Under the pieces are notes generated by a model, which had not been told where the DNA came from, did no database searches, and was given only the letters and a program-made list of their open reading frames with translations. From Eudoraea adriatica DSM 19308 (lineage in GTDB: Bacteria; Bacteroidota; Bacteroidia; Flavobacteriales; Flavobacteriaceae): a DNA stretch of 64,000 nt. The position numbers were made by a program, and so were the translations under genes. This document shows positions 45,067-53,376 of the stretch, in pieces (the first letter of the stretch is position 1; every line of letters begins with the position of its first letter). The stretch covers positions 460,965-524,964 of the forward strand of contig NZ_KB907549.1 in assembly GCF_000382125.1 (NCBI RefSeq). The letters run 5' to 3'.

Positions 45067-45096
45067 AAAACCCCCTGCTAATTAGCCGGGGGTTTT
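45067..45096. terminator. Bidirectional terminator after the TonB receptor gene
   Basis: The stem aaaaccccc/gggggtttt with inner gct/agc pairs lies between converging genes. A- and T-tracts on both sides allow use in both directions. Confidence 0.85.
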
Positions 45097-45109
45097 AGAT
45101 TCAGGAAGA

Positions 45110-45652
45110 TTATTTAAATATTCCCGTAGGCAACCCATCCAGGCTTTTAACATTCTTAAGACCCATATATTCGTTCAGGCCGTCCTTCCCTTTATTTTCT
45201 GCCCAGATATTGAGCGTATTTCGCTCCCCTTTATAATCCATAAGTGGAACACCGAACCCGCAAGAAGTCTGGACGAGCTTTATTTTCATATCAATTAATT
45301 GCCTGCTGCCGGCAATTTCAGGAAACTGATCAATATGTTCTTTCCAGAAGGAATCTCGCTCGTGGAATACCCTGGCCTCGCCATACAGGCGTAAAATCAT
45401 AGGTTTCCCCTCAAATGCACAAAACATAATCGTCATTCTATTATTGTATTGCAGATGTGCGGCCGTTTCATTACCACTGCCTGTTAGGTTTAACCAAAGA
45501 ATATTTGTGTCATTAATAATTCTGAAAGAATCCATTCCTTTCGGAGAGAGATTAATGGATCCGTCTTTCATGGCAGTTGCCACAAAAAAAAGTTTTTGCT
45601 TAGCTATAAAATCTATTTGTTTTGAATCCAGACTTTCAGAACGTTTTCCCAT
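45110..45652 (-). CDS. Pyridoxamine 5-phosphate oxidase family protein
   Basis: The 180-residue split-barrel flavoprotein has family features: FIAKQKLFFVATAMKDGSINLSPKGMDSFRIIND, ILWLNLTGSGNETAAHLQYNNRMTIMFCAFEGKPMILRLYGEARVF, and the C-terminal QTSCGFGVPLMDY. This resembles the PPOX-class FMN-binding proteins of unknown substrate rather than PdxH. It ends a minus-strand pair, 18 nt after fabH. Confidence 0.87.
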   Translation of the reverse strand: MGKRSESLDSKQIDFIAKQKLFFVATAMKDGSINLSPKGMDSFRIINDTNILWLNLTGSGNETAAHLQYNNRMTIMFCAFEGKPMILRLYGEARVFHERDSFWKEHIDQFPEIAGSRQLIDMKIKLVQTSCGFGVPLMDYKGERNTLNIWAENKGKDGLNEYMGLKNVKSLDGLPTGIFK

Positions 45653-45670
45653 CTGTATTTGGTTTAAGTG

Positions 45671-46678
45671 TTACCATCGTATTATAGCACTTCCCCACGT
45701 AAATCCGCTCCCAAATGCCGCCAAGACTACCAGGTCTCCTTCCTTTATTTTTCCCAGTTCCCATGCTTCGGTGAGGGCTATGGGTATTGAAGCAGCAGTA
45801 GTATTTCCGTATTTCATGATATTATTGTAAACCTGGTCATCCCGCAACCCAAACTTTTTCTGAACAAACTGTGAAATTCGCAAATTGGCCTGGTGGGGGA
45901 TTAGCAGGTCAATGTCTGCAGGCCCAAGGTTATTTGCCTTTAATCCTTCCATTATTACCTCGCTAAAACGAACAACAGCATTTTTAAAAACGAATTGTCC
46001 GTTCATATAAGGGTAGTAGGATTCATCATTTGGGTCGTTGTCTTCCAGTATATCCAGGACCCATCTCTTACCCATCCCGGGAGCAATTAAGGAAAGTTCT
46101 TCGGCATGGGCACCTTCCGAATGCAAATGGGTAGACAAAATTCCCTTCGTATTATCTTCCTCTCTGCTAAGCACAACAGCACCGGCACCATCGCCAAATA
46201 TTACGGATACTCCCCTACCCCTTGTGGTCATATCAAGGCCTGCAGAATGTAATTCTGATCCTATAACCAGCACGTTCCTGTACATACCACTCTTTATATA
46301 CTGATCCGCCAGTGATATTCCATAAACAAAACCCGAACATTGATTTCTTATATCTATTGCTCCAACAGTCTTTATTCCAAGATCTCTTTGTACCAATACG
46401 CCAGGTCCGGGGAAGTAATAATCCGGGCTCAAGGTTGCAAACACTATAAAATCTATTTCGTCCTTATCCAGTCCGGCCCTTTCAATTGCTATTCTGGCCG
46501 CCTTAACGCCCATAGTAGAAGTTGTGTCCTCACCTTTTATCACGTGTCTCCGTTCCTTAATACCCGTCCTCTCCTGAATCCATTCGTCATTGGTATCCAT
46601 GATTTTAGAGAGATCATCATTAGTTACCACATTATCGGGTACAAAATACCCCAGTCCACTAATTTTTGAATTATACAT
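45671..46678 (-). CDS. fabH: 3-oxoacyl-ACP synthase III
   Basis: The 335-residue condensing enzyme has an intact catalytic triad: Cys114 in IRNQCSGFVYG, His262 in LIPHQANLRI and Asn292 in KYGNTTAAS. It starts fatty-acid synthesis by joining an acyl-CoA primer to malonyl-ACP; Bacteroidetes often have several copies. It is not beside plsX or rpmF, so it may be an accessory copy of broader primer use. It precedes the PPOX gene by 18 nt. Confidence 0.92.
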   Translation of the reverse strand: MYNSKISGLGYFVPDNVVTNDDLSKIMDTNDEWIQERTGIKERRHVIKGEDTTSTMGVKAARIAIERAGLDKDEIDFIVFATLSPDYYFPGPGVLVQRDLGIKTVGAIDIRNQCSGFVYGISLADQYIKSGMYRNVLVIGSELHSAGLDMTTRGRGVSVIFGDGAGAVVLSREEDNTKGILSTHLHSEGAHAEELSLIAPGMGKRWVLDILEDNDPNDESYYPYMNGQFVFKNAVVRFSEVIMEGLKANNLGPADIDLLIPHQANLRISQFVQKKFGLRDDQVYNNIMKYGNTTAASIPIALTEAWELGKIKEGDLVVLAAFGSGFTWGSAIIRW

Positions 46679-46807
46679 TACCTGGTTTGTGAGTTAGTTA
46701 GTCTGAAAAAGAATTGCCTTAACTTCCGGAAAATGTCGGATCAGGAAATTTATTTCCAAAATCTAAGATAATTAAAAAATAATTGATGATTTAAGAAGGC
46801 TTGCTGA

Positions 46808-48118
46808 CTAGTTTAAGTAATTTCTATATGAGTTTACTTCAACATTTGCTTTGAGATCATGTAAGAGATTAAACAAGCCAAAAAAGGTTCTGTTAATATA
46901 CAAAAAATGCTTAGACCCCCTGTTTCCATTCATTTTTCGTATATGCTCGTCTTTAGAATACCGTTCTCCGAGTGCAGCAATTTTTGACCAAAATTCCTCA
47001 TTCCCAAAATCAAAGAATTCGTCATGGAAAGGAGTTGTAAAAAGACCAAGCATTTCCTTGAATAAGGCTTTAAAAAATTTAACTTCTATTGCTGAATCTG
47101 ATGGTGAAAGTATTTCTAACTCATATAACTTTTCCATGAAAATGGTATCATTTTCAATATTCTCCTTTATTGCAAGTTCGAAATACGGCACATAAAACTC
47201 ATCGGGGACCTCCTTTATACAACCAAAGTCAATGGCTACCAGTGTTTCCTGTTTACTAACCAGGAAATTTCCGGGATGCGGATCTGCATGAACCTTTCTG
47301 AGCCCGTGTAACTGGAACATATAAAAATCCCATAGGGCCTGACCTAACTTATTTCCCAATTCTGAACTAAAACTTTGCCTGGTGAATTCACTTAAATGCC
47401 TCCCATGCATCCAGTCCATGGTAAGTATTCGTTCACTGGATAATTCCTGGTAATACTTTGGAAATTCCAGGTTCGGGATTATTCGACAAGCTTTTGTTAT
47501 TTCTTCACTTTGAATAAATTCAAGGCTATAGTCGGTTTCTTCTAGAAGTTTAAGTTCTACCTCTTTAAAATATTTATCCGAATCTTTTCCCTGAAGATTA
47601 AACATGCGTATTGCTATGGGCTTAACAATTGCCAAATCGCTGCTTATACTCTCCGCTACGCCGGGATATTGTATTTTAACCGCCAATTCCTTTCCATTTT
47701 TTGTTGCTTTGTGCACCTGCCCTATACTTGCAGCATTTATGGAGTTACGTTCAAAGGAATCAAAGACTTCTTCGGGGAATTTGTTCAAATACCTTTTAAA
47801 AGTTTTACGAACCAAAGGAGCGGAAAGGGGAGGCACAGAAAATTGTGCCAAAGAAAATTTTTCTACATATGCTGATGGAAGCAAATTCTTCTCCATGCTG
47901 AGCATTTGGGCTACTTTGAGTGCACTGCCCTTTAATGATTTGAGACCATTGTAGATATCAGAAGCATTGTCCTCATTCAACTCCTCTTTGTCGTGCTCCG
48001 GGTTGACCAGTTTTTTGCCATAATACTTGACATAATTGCCACCTACTTTAACCCCGGTCGTTACAAGCTTACCTGCCCTCTCAATTTTACCCGTGGGAAT
48101 TTTATCTAGAGTTTTCAT
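46808..48118 (-). CDS. ABC1/AarF/UbiB-family atypical kinase
   Basis: The 436-residue protein has the UbiB-type features: the KxGQ-like loop as LKGSALKVAQMLSMEKNLLP, the A-rich loop region INAASIGQVHKATKNGKELAVKIQYPG, and catalytic HADPHPGNFLV and VAIDFGCIKEVP. Family members are ATPases needed for quinone or lipid metabolism. There is no predicted membrane helix. It is encoded 19 nt after a TetR-like gene, a pair I recall in other Flavobacteria. Confidence 0.92.
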   Translation of the reverse strand: MKTLDKIPTGKIERAGKLVTTGVKVGGNYVKYYGKKLVNPEHDKEELNEDNASDIYNGLKSLKGSALKVAQMLSMEKNLLPSAYVEKFSLAQFSVPPLSAPLVRKTFKRYLNKFPEEVFDSFERNSINAASIGQVHKATKNGKELAVKIQYPGVAESISSDLAIVKPIAIRMFNLQGKDSDKYFKEVELKLLEETDYSLEFIQSEEITKACRIIPNLEFPKYYQELSSERILTMDWMHGRHLSEFTRQSFSSELGNKLGQALWDFYMFQLHGLRKVHADPHPGNFLVSKQETLVAIDFGCIKEVPDEFYVPYFELAIKENIENDTIFMEKLYELEILSPSDSAIEVKFFKALFKEMLGLFTTPFHDEFFDFGNEEFWSKIAALGERYSKDEHIRKMNGNRGSKHFLYINRTFFGLFNLLHDLKANVEVNSYRNYLN

Positions 48119-48137
48119 TTAATTACAGTTAGGTTGA

Positions 48138-48797
48138 TTAAGAAAAGTTTTCTTTGTAAAGAAATTTTCCAAAATCAATGATACTATCCAGAGGCGTATT
48201 ATCAAATACATCAAAAATGGTTTTGACTGATTTTTCTATTGCTATATCTGTCTTTTCAAAATCTGCTGAGGTATCCTCCATCCAGAATTTAAGGATAAAC
48301 AAAAACTGAACCCAGGCACCTTCTGAAAATAATCCCGGATTGTGTTGCGTAATTTTGGAGCTTTTTTCGCTATTATCATCTTCAATCAATTCTTTTGCGA
48401 AATTTTTGATTCCGTTGCGCATTCCCTTCAGTTGCTCCAGATTCTTTAAAGGATTTTTATCTTCATTTAATGCAAAAAGAACATAGCTCCGGTTTAGCTT
48501 AAGCATTTCAAAGAAAGTAAAGAAGAAAGTGAGCATCTTATCCTGGCTGGAAAATTCATGATACTCCTTATTTTTAGATACTAATTTCATCGTATTCTCC
48601 AGAAATAAATCCCAAATAGCCTTTTGAATTCCGCCGACAGAACCAAAAAGTTTATAAAATTCTTCCTCTTTTATTTTGTTTTCCCTACAAAATTTAAAAA
48701 CAGATTTAGGAACGGTTTCATTTTCCAGCACAAAATTCATGTAAGCAGATATGATATTCTCTTTAGTAGGCTTTTTTGCAGCAGCTTTAGCAGTCAT
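48138..48797 (-). CDS. TetR-like transcriptional regulator
   Basis: The protein has 219 residues. The N-terminus (about 12-60; TKENIISAYMNFVLENETVPKSVFKFCRENKIKEEEFYKLFGSVGG) is a helix-turn-helix of TetR type in a divergent form. The remainder is all-helical with a TetR C-terminal-like bundle (FTFFEMLKLNRSYVLFALNE). A basic, alanine-lysine N-terminal tail precedes the HTH. It probably senses a lipid-like ligand and controls the adjacent AarF-type kinase gene. DNA binding is inferred. Confidence 0.78.
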   Translation of the reverse strand: MTAKAAAKKPTKENIISAYMNFVLENETVPKSVFKFCRENKIKEEEFYKLFGSVGGIQKAIWDLFLENTMKLVSKNKEYHEFSSQDKMLTFFFTFFEMLKLNRSYVLFALNEDKNPLKNLEQLKGMRNGIKNFAKELIEDDNSEKSSKITQHNPGLFSEGAWVQFLFILKFWMEDTSADFEKTDIAIEKSVKTIFDVFDNTPLDSIIDFGKFLYKENFS

Positions 48798-48877
48798 AAT
48801 ATATTGTATTTATGTTTATTTTATTTATTTATTTTTTGAACATTATCTTAGTCTAGAGGCAAGGTAGATCCTTACAA

Positions 48878-48990
48878 AAAAAGTGTGCTTTCCCTTGAAA
48901 GCACACTTTTAAACAACCTAACCAATTAATAAACAATCTGATTACAAAATCAAAAAACTTTTTCATAGCAATTGTTTTCCGCAATCACAA
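48878..48990 (-). ncRNA. Candidate small RNA (or very short ORF) with own promoter and terminator
   Basis: On the minus strand a perfect TAnnTTTG box (TATCTTTG, 48995-49002) is followed about 85-116 nt later by a strong hairpin ending in seven T residues. An ATG at 48968 opens a frame (MKKFFDFVIRLFINWLGCLK...) but it runs through the hairpin, so no stop precedes termination. That favours a non-coding transcript. It lies in the 360-base gap between the TetR-like gene and htpG, where nothing else is visible except the htpG promoter. Confidence 0.4.
48879..48910 (-). terminator. Terminator in the divergent gap before htpG
   Basis: The 13-bp perfect stem aaaagtgtgcttt/aaagcacactttt has a 6-nt loop. 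On the minus strand seven T residues follow. It cannot serve either neighbouring gene, as both start away from it. Confidence 0.75.
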
Positions 48991-48994
48991 TTCA

Positions 48995-49002
48995 AAGATA
49001 CA
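48995..49002 (-). promoter_or_regulatory. -7 element of the candidate small RNA
   Basis: On the minus strand TATCTTTG is an exact TAnnTTTG match. No clear -33 element is visible, as the upstream part is very AT-rich. Confidence 0.4.
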
Positions 49003-49088
49003 CAATGTTTAACTATATAATATAATTATTAAACATAAAATTTGTTAAAGTTTTGTCCGGGATATTTTACTGAAAGCTAAAGTGTCAG

Positions 49089-49119
49089 TTTGTCACCTAT
49101 ATACAATATGGTACTTTTT
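49089..49119 (+). promoter_or_regulatory. htpG promoter
   Basis: TTTG (49089-49092), a 19-nt spacer and TACTTTTT (49112-49119) match the Bacteroidetes -33/-7 promoter with one mismatch. The ATG lies 38 nt downstream of the -7 box. No CIRCE-type inverted repeat is seen. Confidence 0.6.
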
Positions 49120-49157
49120 TTGACATAGGTAAGTAGTAATTTTTAAAACAATCAAAT

Positions 49158-51044
49158 ATGGCTACTGGTAAGATTAATGTTTCAGTTGAAAACATTTTCC
49201 CATTAATTAAAAAATTCCTTTACAGCGATCACGAGATATTTTTACGCGAGTTAATTTCAAATGCGACGGATGCCACTCTTAAATTAAAACACCTTACCTC
49301 AATTGGTGAGGCCAAGGTTGAATATGGAAATCCAATGATTGAAGTAAAGATAGATAAGAAGGGTAAAAAACTTCATATCATTGATGAGGGTATTGGAATG
49401 AGTGAAGAAGAAGTTAAAAAGTATATTAATGATATTGCCTTTTCTGGAGCTGAAGAATTTCTTGACAAGTACAAGGATGCAGACAAAGACTCTGGCATAA
49501 TCGGACATTTTGGCCTGGGCTTTTATTCTTCCTTCATGGTTGCAGACAAGGTGGAGATTATCACAAAAAGTTACAGGGATGAACCCGCAGTGCATTGGAG
49601 CTGTGATGGATCACCTAAATTCAATTTGAAAAAATCTGACAGAAAAGAGCGCGGTACAGAAATAATTTTGAGTATCGCAGAGGATTCAACCGAATTTTTG
49701 GAGGAGAACAGGATAACTGAATTATTGCGTAAGTACAATAAATTTATGCCTATTCCAATTAAATTTGGAACAAAGACAGAGACACTTCCTAAGCCTGAAG
49801 GCGCCAAAGAAGAAGATCCGGCCCAGACACAGGAAGTAGATAATATAATAAATAATCCAAACCCTGCATGGACAAAAAAACCTGCAGATCTTAAAGACGA
49901 GGATTATAAGAATTTTTACCGGGAATTGTATCCAATGCAATTTGAAGAACCATTATTCCATATTCATTTAAATGTGGATTACCCTTTCAATCTTACAGGT
50001 ATACTTTATTTCCCCAAACTAACAAATGATCTGAGTATTCAGAAGGACAGAATTCAGCTTTATCAGAACCAGGTGTTTGTAACCGATAATGTTGAAGGAA
50101 TAGTTCCTGAATTTTTAACGATGCTGAGAGGTGTAATTGATTCTCCGGATATTCCCCTCAATGTTTCCAGGTCATACCTGCAGGCAGATGGTGCAGTTAA
50201 AAAGATATCCTCATACATTACAAGAAAAGTTGCAGATAAACTAACTTCTTTGTTCAAAAATAATCGTGAGGATTTTGAGAAAAAATGGAATGACATCAAG
50301 ATAGTCATTGAATACGGAATGTTGTCCGAAGAAAAATTCTTTGAAAAAGCGGACAAATTTGCGTTGTATCCCACGGTTGATGGCACTTATTTCACATTTG
50401 AAGAGTTGAAAGAAAAGATTAAAGCCCTTCAAACAGATAAAGACGATAAATTAGTGGTGCTTTATGCTTCGGATAAAGAGGCCCAGCATAGTTATATTGA
50501 TGCAGCCAAGGCTAAAGGCTTTGAAGTGTTGCTTCTGGATTCCCCTATAATATCGCATTTGATGCAAAAATTAGAGACTTCAAATGAAAAATTGTCTTTT
50601 GCCAGAGTAGATGCCGATCACCTGGATAATCTGATCAAAAAAGAAGATACTCAAATAAGTAAATTATCTGATGAAGAGAAGGAAAAACTAAAAGCTAATA
50701 TTGAGAGTGTTACCACAGATAAAGGTTATACTATTCAATTGGAAGCCATGGACAGCAATGCTTCTCCTTTTATTATTACGGAACCAGAGTTTATGAGACG
50801 TATGAAGGAAATGCAACAGACCGGTGGCGGGGGTATGTTTGGCATGGGCAATATGCCCGAAATGTATAATTTAATAGTAAACATAAACCATCCGCTGGTA
50901 ACTGAGATTCTCGGCACAAAGACTGCTAAGAAAAGAGATCGTCTTATAAATCAGTCCCTTGACCTTGCCAGGTTGTCAAAAGGCCTGCTTAAGGGAGAAG
51001 AGCTTACCAGGTTTATAAGCCGAAGTTACGAGATGATTAAATAA
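49158..51044 (+). CDS. htpG: Molecular chaperone HtpG (Hsp90)
   Basis: The 628-residue cytoplasmic chaperone has GHKL ATPase motifs: LRELISNATDATLK, DEGIGMSEEEV, and GIIGHFGLGFYSSFMVADKV. The middle-domain arginine region (NVSRSYLQADGAVKKI) and C-terminal dimerisation segment follow. An insertion with PKPEGAKEEDPAQTQEVDNIINNPNPAWTKK sits at the position of the charged linker, as in Bacteroidetes homologues. It is monocistronic, with a promoter upstream and a structured terminator downstream. Confidence 0.96.
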   Translation: MATGKINVSVENIFPLIKKFLYSDHEIFLRELISNATDATLKLKHLTSIGEAKVEYGNPMIEVKIDKKGKKLHIIDEGIGMSEEEVKKYINDIAFSGAEEFLDKYKDADKDSGIIGHFGLGFYSSFMVADKVEIITKSYRDEPAVHWSCDGSPKFNLKKSDRKERGTEIILSIAEDSTEFLEENRITELLRKYNKFMPIPIKFGTKTETLPKPEGAKEEDPAQTQEVDNIINNPNPAWTKKPADLKDEDYKNFYRELYPMQFEEPLFHIHLNVDYPFNLTGILYFPKLTNDLSIQKDRIQLYQNQVFVTDNVEGIVPEFLTMLRGVIDSPDIPLNVSRSYLQADGAVKKISSYITRKVADKLTSLFKNNREDFEKKWNDIKIVIEYGMLSEEKFFEKADKFALYPTVDGTYFTFEELKEKIKALQTDKDDKLVVLYASDKEAQHSYIDAAKAKGFEVLLLDSPIISHLMQKLETSNEKLSFARVDADHLDNLIKKEDTQISKLSDEEKEKLKANIESVTTDKGYTIQLEAMDSNASPFIITEPEFMRRMKEMQQTGGGGMFGMGNMPEMYNLIVNINHPLVTEILGTKTAKKRDRLINQSLDLARLSKGLLKGEELTRFISRSYEMIK

Positions 51045-51094
51045 ACCATTTATAAGTCCATGTAGAGGCCCAAGAAATTCATGTTCAATGAATG

Positions 51095-51153
51095 CTTCAC
51101 GGGTGTGCTTAAATTATCTGCCGGATAATCCATAGTACCCCGTGAAGTTTTTT
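51095..51153 (+). terminator. Nested-hairpin terminator of htpG
   Basis: The outer 9-bp stem cttcacggg (51095-51103) / cccgtgaag (51139-51147) encloses an inner hairpin attatc (51113-51118) / gataat (51124-51129). It is followed by six T residues. The two-level fold is larger than needed for termination. Confidence 0.7.
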
Positions 51154-51179
51154 ATTTTAACTTTATTCTTTAATTGTCA

Positions 51180-51533
51180 ATGAATTATACCTGGCATTTT
51201 CTGTTAATGGCTATCATGTATATCCTGGCCGGGATAATGCATTTTATAAAGCCAAAAGTCTACCTCCGCATTATGCCGGAGTATCTTCCTTTTCACAAAT
51301 TTTTAGTGGTTTTAAGTGGATTTGCAGAAATATTGTTAGGGATAAGTTTATTGATTGTTCCCCTTAAAGATCTGGCCATTATAGGTATTATAATGATGTT
51401 GGCCATTTTTCTTACCGTACACTTCTATATGCTTTCTGAAAAAAAGGCTTCGGCCGGAATTCCGGGCTGGATTCTTATCCTAAGAATCCCACTGCAATTT
51501 GGGCTTATGTATTGGGCATATTCTTATTTGTAA
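51180..51533 (+). CDS. DoxX-like small membrane protein
   Basis: The protein has 117 residues from ATG at 51180 (MNYTWHFLLMAIMYILAG); a TTG two codons earlier is possible. There are four hydrophobic segments (about 5-22, 43-62, 65-85, 97-115). GIMHFIKPKVYLRIMPEYLPFH and GFAEILLGISLLI are typical of the DoxX/MauE-like family in which a helix carries an HF-x-KP motif. The function is unknown, perhaps redox related. It is encoded alone after the htpG terminator. Confidence 0.82.
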   Translation: MNYTWHFLLMAIMYILAGIMHFIKPKVYLRIMPEYLPFHKFLVVLSGFAEILLGISLLIVPLKDLAIIGIIMMLAIFLTVHFYMLSEKKASAGIPGWILILRIPLQFGLMYWAYSYL

Positions 51534-51574
51534 TCTTGTATATTACCTTAAATACAAATTACATTCCTCAAGGC

Positions 51575-51994
51575 TCAATTAATGGTAAATCTGCGTTCCA
51601 AATGCTTTTTCAAAAAAACAATCTGGACATAAATAAACAATGTAAGTCCGGTCAGGCCATAAAGCAGTGTATCAGGCAGTCGCAAATTTGAAAGGGCATC
51701 AATAATTCCCATGTTGTCCATAGCTATTGCATCAATACTGGGCAGCCAACTGATATTCAGGTCTGAATTCCCAAAAAATACATATGCCAACAGAAAAATA
51801 GCAATACTGCATAATACCAACCAGCTTCTTTTGGAAATCAAGGGTTTATAATTAGTTACCGCACTTTTTACACTTTGTGCTTTTATTTTGGACATAATGC
51901 TTTGGGTAAATTGGTCCGAAGGGGTCTCAAGACCTGCAGTTTTTACAATTTTTTCCACAAAATCATTCAGTTGTTTATCTTTATTTTGTTCCAT
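51575..51994 (-). CDS. Putative membrane anti-sigma-type protein
   Basis: The 139-residue protein starts 14 nt inside the end of the ECF sigma gene, the usual arrangement for anti-sigma factors. The N-terminal cytoplasmic part (about 1-50; DKQLNDFVEKIVKTAGLETPSDQFTQSIMSKIKAQ) is helical, without zinc-binding cysteines. Two membrane helices follow (about 51-70 and 108-127). I do not recognise a named family. The role as regulator of the adjacent sigma factor is inference from position. Confidence 0.72.
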   Translation of the reverse strand: MEQNKDKQLNDFVEKIVKTAGLETPSDQFTQSIMSKIKAQSVKSAVTNYKPLISKRSWLVLCSIAIFLLAYVFFGNSDLNISWLPSIDAIAMDNMGIIDALSNLRLPDTLLYGLTGLTLFIYVQIVFLKKHLERRFTIN

Positions 51995-52565
51995 AGCTAT
52001 GTATAATTTCCTGTTCCAGATTATTTTCTAAAATCTTTGCCAAACGCTTTCTCCCTCTGTACAAACGTACTTTAACCGTGTTGGGAACTAATCCAATAAC
52101 TTTTGATATTTCGTTCATTGACAGCATTTCAAAATAATAAAGGGTAATCAAAACAGCGTCTTCGCCGGGTAATTCCTGAATTGCATGTTTAATGATTTCT
52201 GCCCTTTCTTTTACTTCCATCCCGTCTAAAGTATCATCCATTGACGCAATATTATATTCTTCCGAAATATCCAATTTGGTTGTCTCAACCTGTCGCTTAT
52301 TCTTTTTCAAATAGTCCAAACTTCCGTAATAGGCAATCTTATATAACCAGGTAGAAAACTTGGAATCACCTTTAAAATATTTTAAAGAATTATACGCTTT
52401 AAAAAACGTATCCTGAGCTACCTCCTCGGCATCCTCTCGATTTTTTACAATTTTTAATGCCAGGGTATAAACCATGTGCTTATACCTATCTACCAATTCG
52501 GCATAGGCATTACTTTCCCCATTTATAACCTTATTAATAAGGTACTTGTCTGGTTTCTGGCTCAT
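51981..52565 (-). CDS. ECF RNA polymerase sigma factor
   Basis: The 194-residue protein has region 2 (VDRYKHMVYTLALKIVKNREDAEEVAQDTFFKAYNSLKYFKGDSKFSTWLYKIAYYGSLDYLKK) and region 4 (LPGEDAVLITLYYFEMLSMNEISKVIGLVPNTVKVRLYRGRKRL). This is the RpoE-like ECF layout. It overlaps the downstream membrane-protein gene by 14 nt. It is divergent from a DUF6249 membrane protein gene (136 nt gap), a possible target. Confidence 0.93.
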   Translation of the reverse strand: MSQKPDKYLINKVINGESNAYAELVDRYKHMVYTLALKIVKNREDAEEVAQDTFFKAYNSLKYFKGDSKFSTWLYKIAYYGSLDYLKKNKRQVETTKLDISEEYNIASMDDTLDGMEVKERAEIIKHAIQELPGEDAVLITLYYFEMLSMNEISKVIGLVPNTVKVRLYRGRKRLAKILENNLEQEIIHSYGTK

Positions 52566-52700
52566 TTACTATATAAGACGCACATAATTGGTTTCCGGTT
52601 ACAGAATATATAAAAAAAAATAGCTTACCCTGTAACCACTATGGAAAAATGTTCGTCATATCCTATGAACTGATGTTTAATCCATTAAAAACTAAATAAA

Positions 52701-53054
52701 ATGGGAGGAGAAATAATTATAGTTGCACTTGTATTCGGGGCAATCTTTGGAGTTTTTTATTTGTATTTTTCGACACGAAATAAAGAACGACTTGCATTAA
52801 TTGAAAAAGGTGCGGATGCAAGTATTTTTGTGAAAGGTAAGCGGGGACACGCTGCTCCTTTCTGGAAGGTACTTATCCTAAATTTGTCATTGTTACTAAC
52901 AGGGATTGGATTGGCCATTTTTATAGCCTCTGTATTTGTAAATACCATGGGCATGGATGAAGAAGTTGCATATCCGGCAACGATATTCTTAATGGCCGGC
53001 CTAGGGCTTTTTGCCGGTTTTACCCTAACAAAAAAATTGGACAAAGAGGAATAA
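52701..53054 (+). CDS. DUF6249-like membrane protein
   Basis: The 117-residue protein has three membrane helices: about 5-25 (IIVALVFGAIFGVFYLYF), 54-80 and 90-109. The cytoplasmic loop after the first helix carries RNKERLALIEKGADASIF, which is characteristic of a small family seen beside ECF sigma factors in Bacteroidetes. The role is unknown. Its location divergent from the ECF sigma gene suggests it belongs to the sigma regulon. A terminator follows 25 nt downstream. Confidence 0.8.
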   Translation: MGGEIIIVALVFGAIFGVFYLYFSTRNKERLALIEKGADASIFVKGKRGHAAPFWKVLILNLSLLLTGIGLAIFIASVFVNTMGMDEEVAYPATIFLMAGLGLFAGFTLTKKLDKEE

Positions 53055-53078
53055 ACGAACTTGCTTTGAACCCTTATA

Positions 53079-53109
53079 AAACCATTGCAAAACCATGCGA
53101 TGGTTTTTT
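53079..53109 (+). terminator. Terminator after the DUF6249 gene
   Basis: The 10-bp stem aaaccattgc/gcgatggttt (one G-T pair) has an 8-nt loop and is followed by a T-run. The 270 bases from here to 53376 contain a possible decayed minus-strand reading frame and no clear gene. Confidence 0.75.
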
Positions 53110-53376
53110 ATTTGCTGGACCAACAGTTTGATAAATGACATATTTAAAGCACTTAAAGATTCTAATTGATAGTTAAATGGTCCATGATGTTATTTTTTTG
53201 AGTTCGGCTTCTGGGGTCTAAAATTTACTGTATTTGAACTTTAGTTAAGGGCATGGTATTCTCCATATCATTTAAATTACGCACAAACCCCATATAATTT
53301 TTCCATTCAGTATATCCGTTGAGGAAATCAAACAAATTGACTTGTATTTAAACCACGAGCGAACTATCTTCAAAGC

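Noticed and set aside
48879-48968. Short peptide gene MKKFFDFVIRLFINW... on the minus strand
   Set aside because: The frame reads through the terminator hairpin and its stop lies beyond it, so the transcript would lack a stop codon. A non-coding RNA is preferred.
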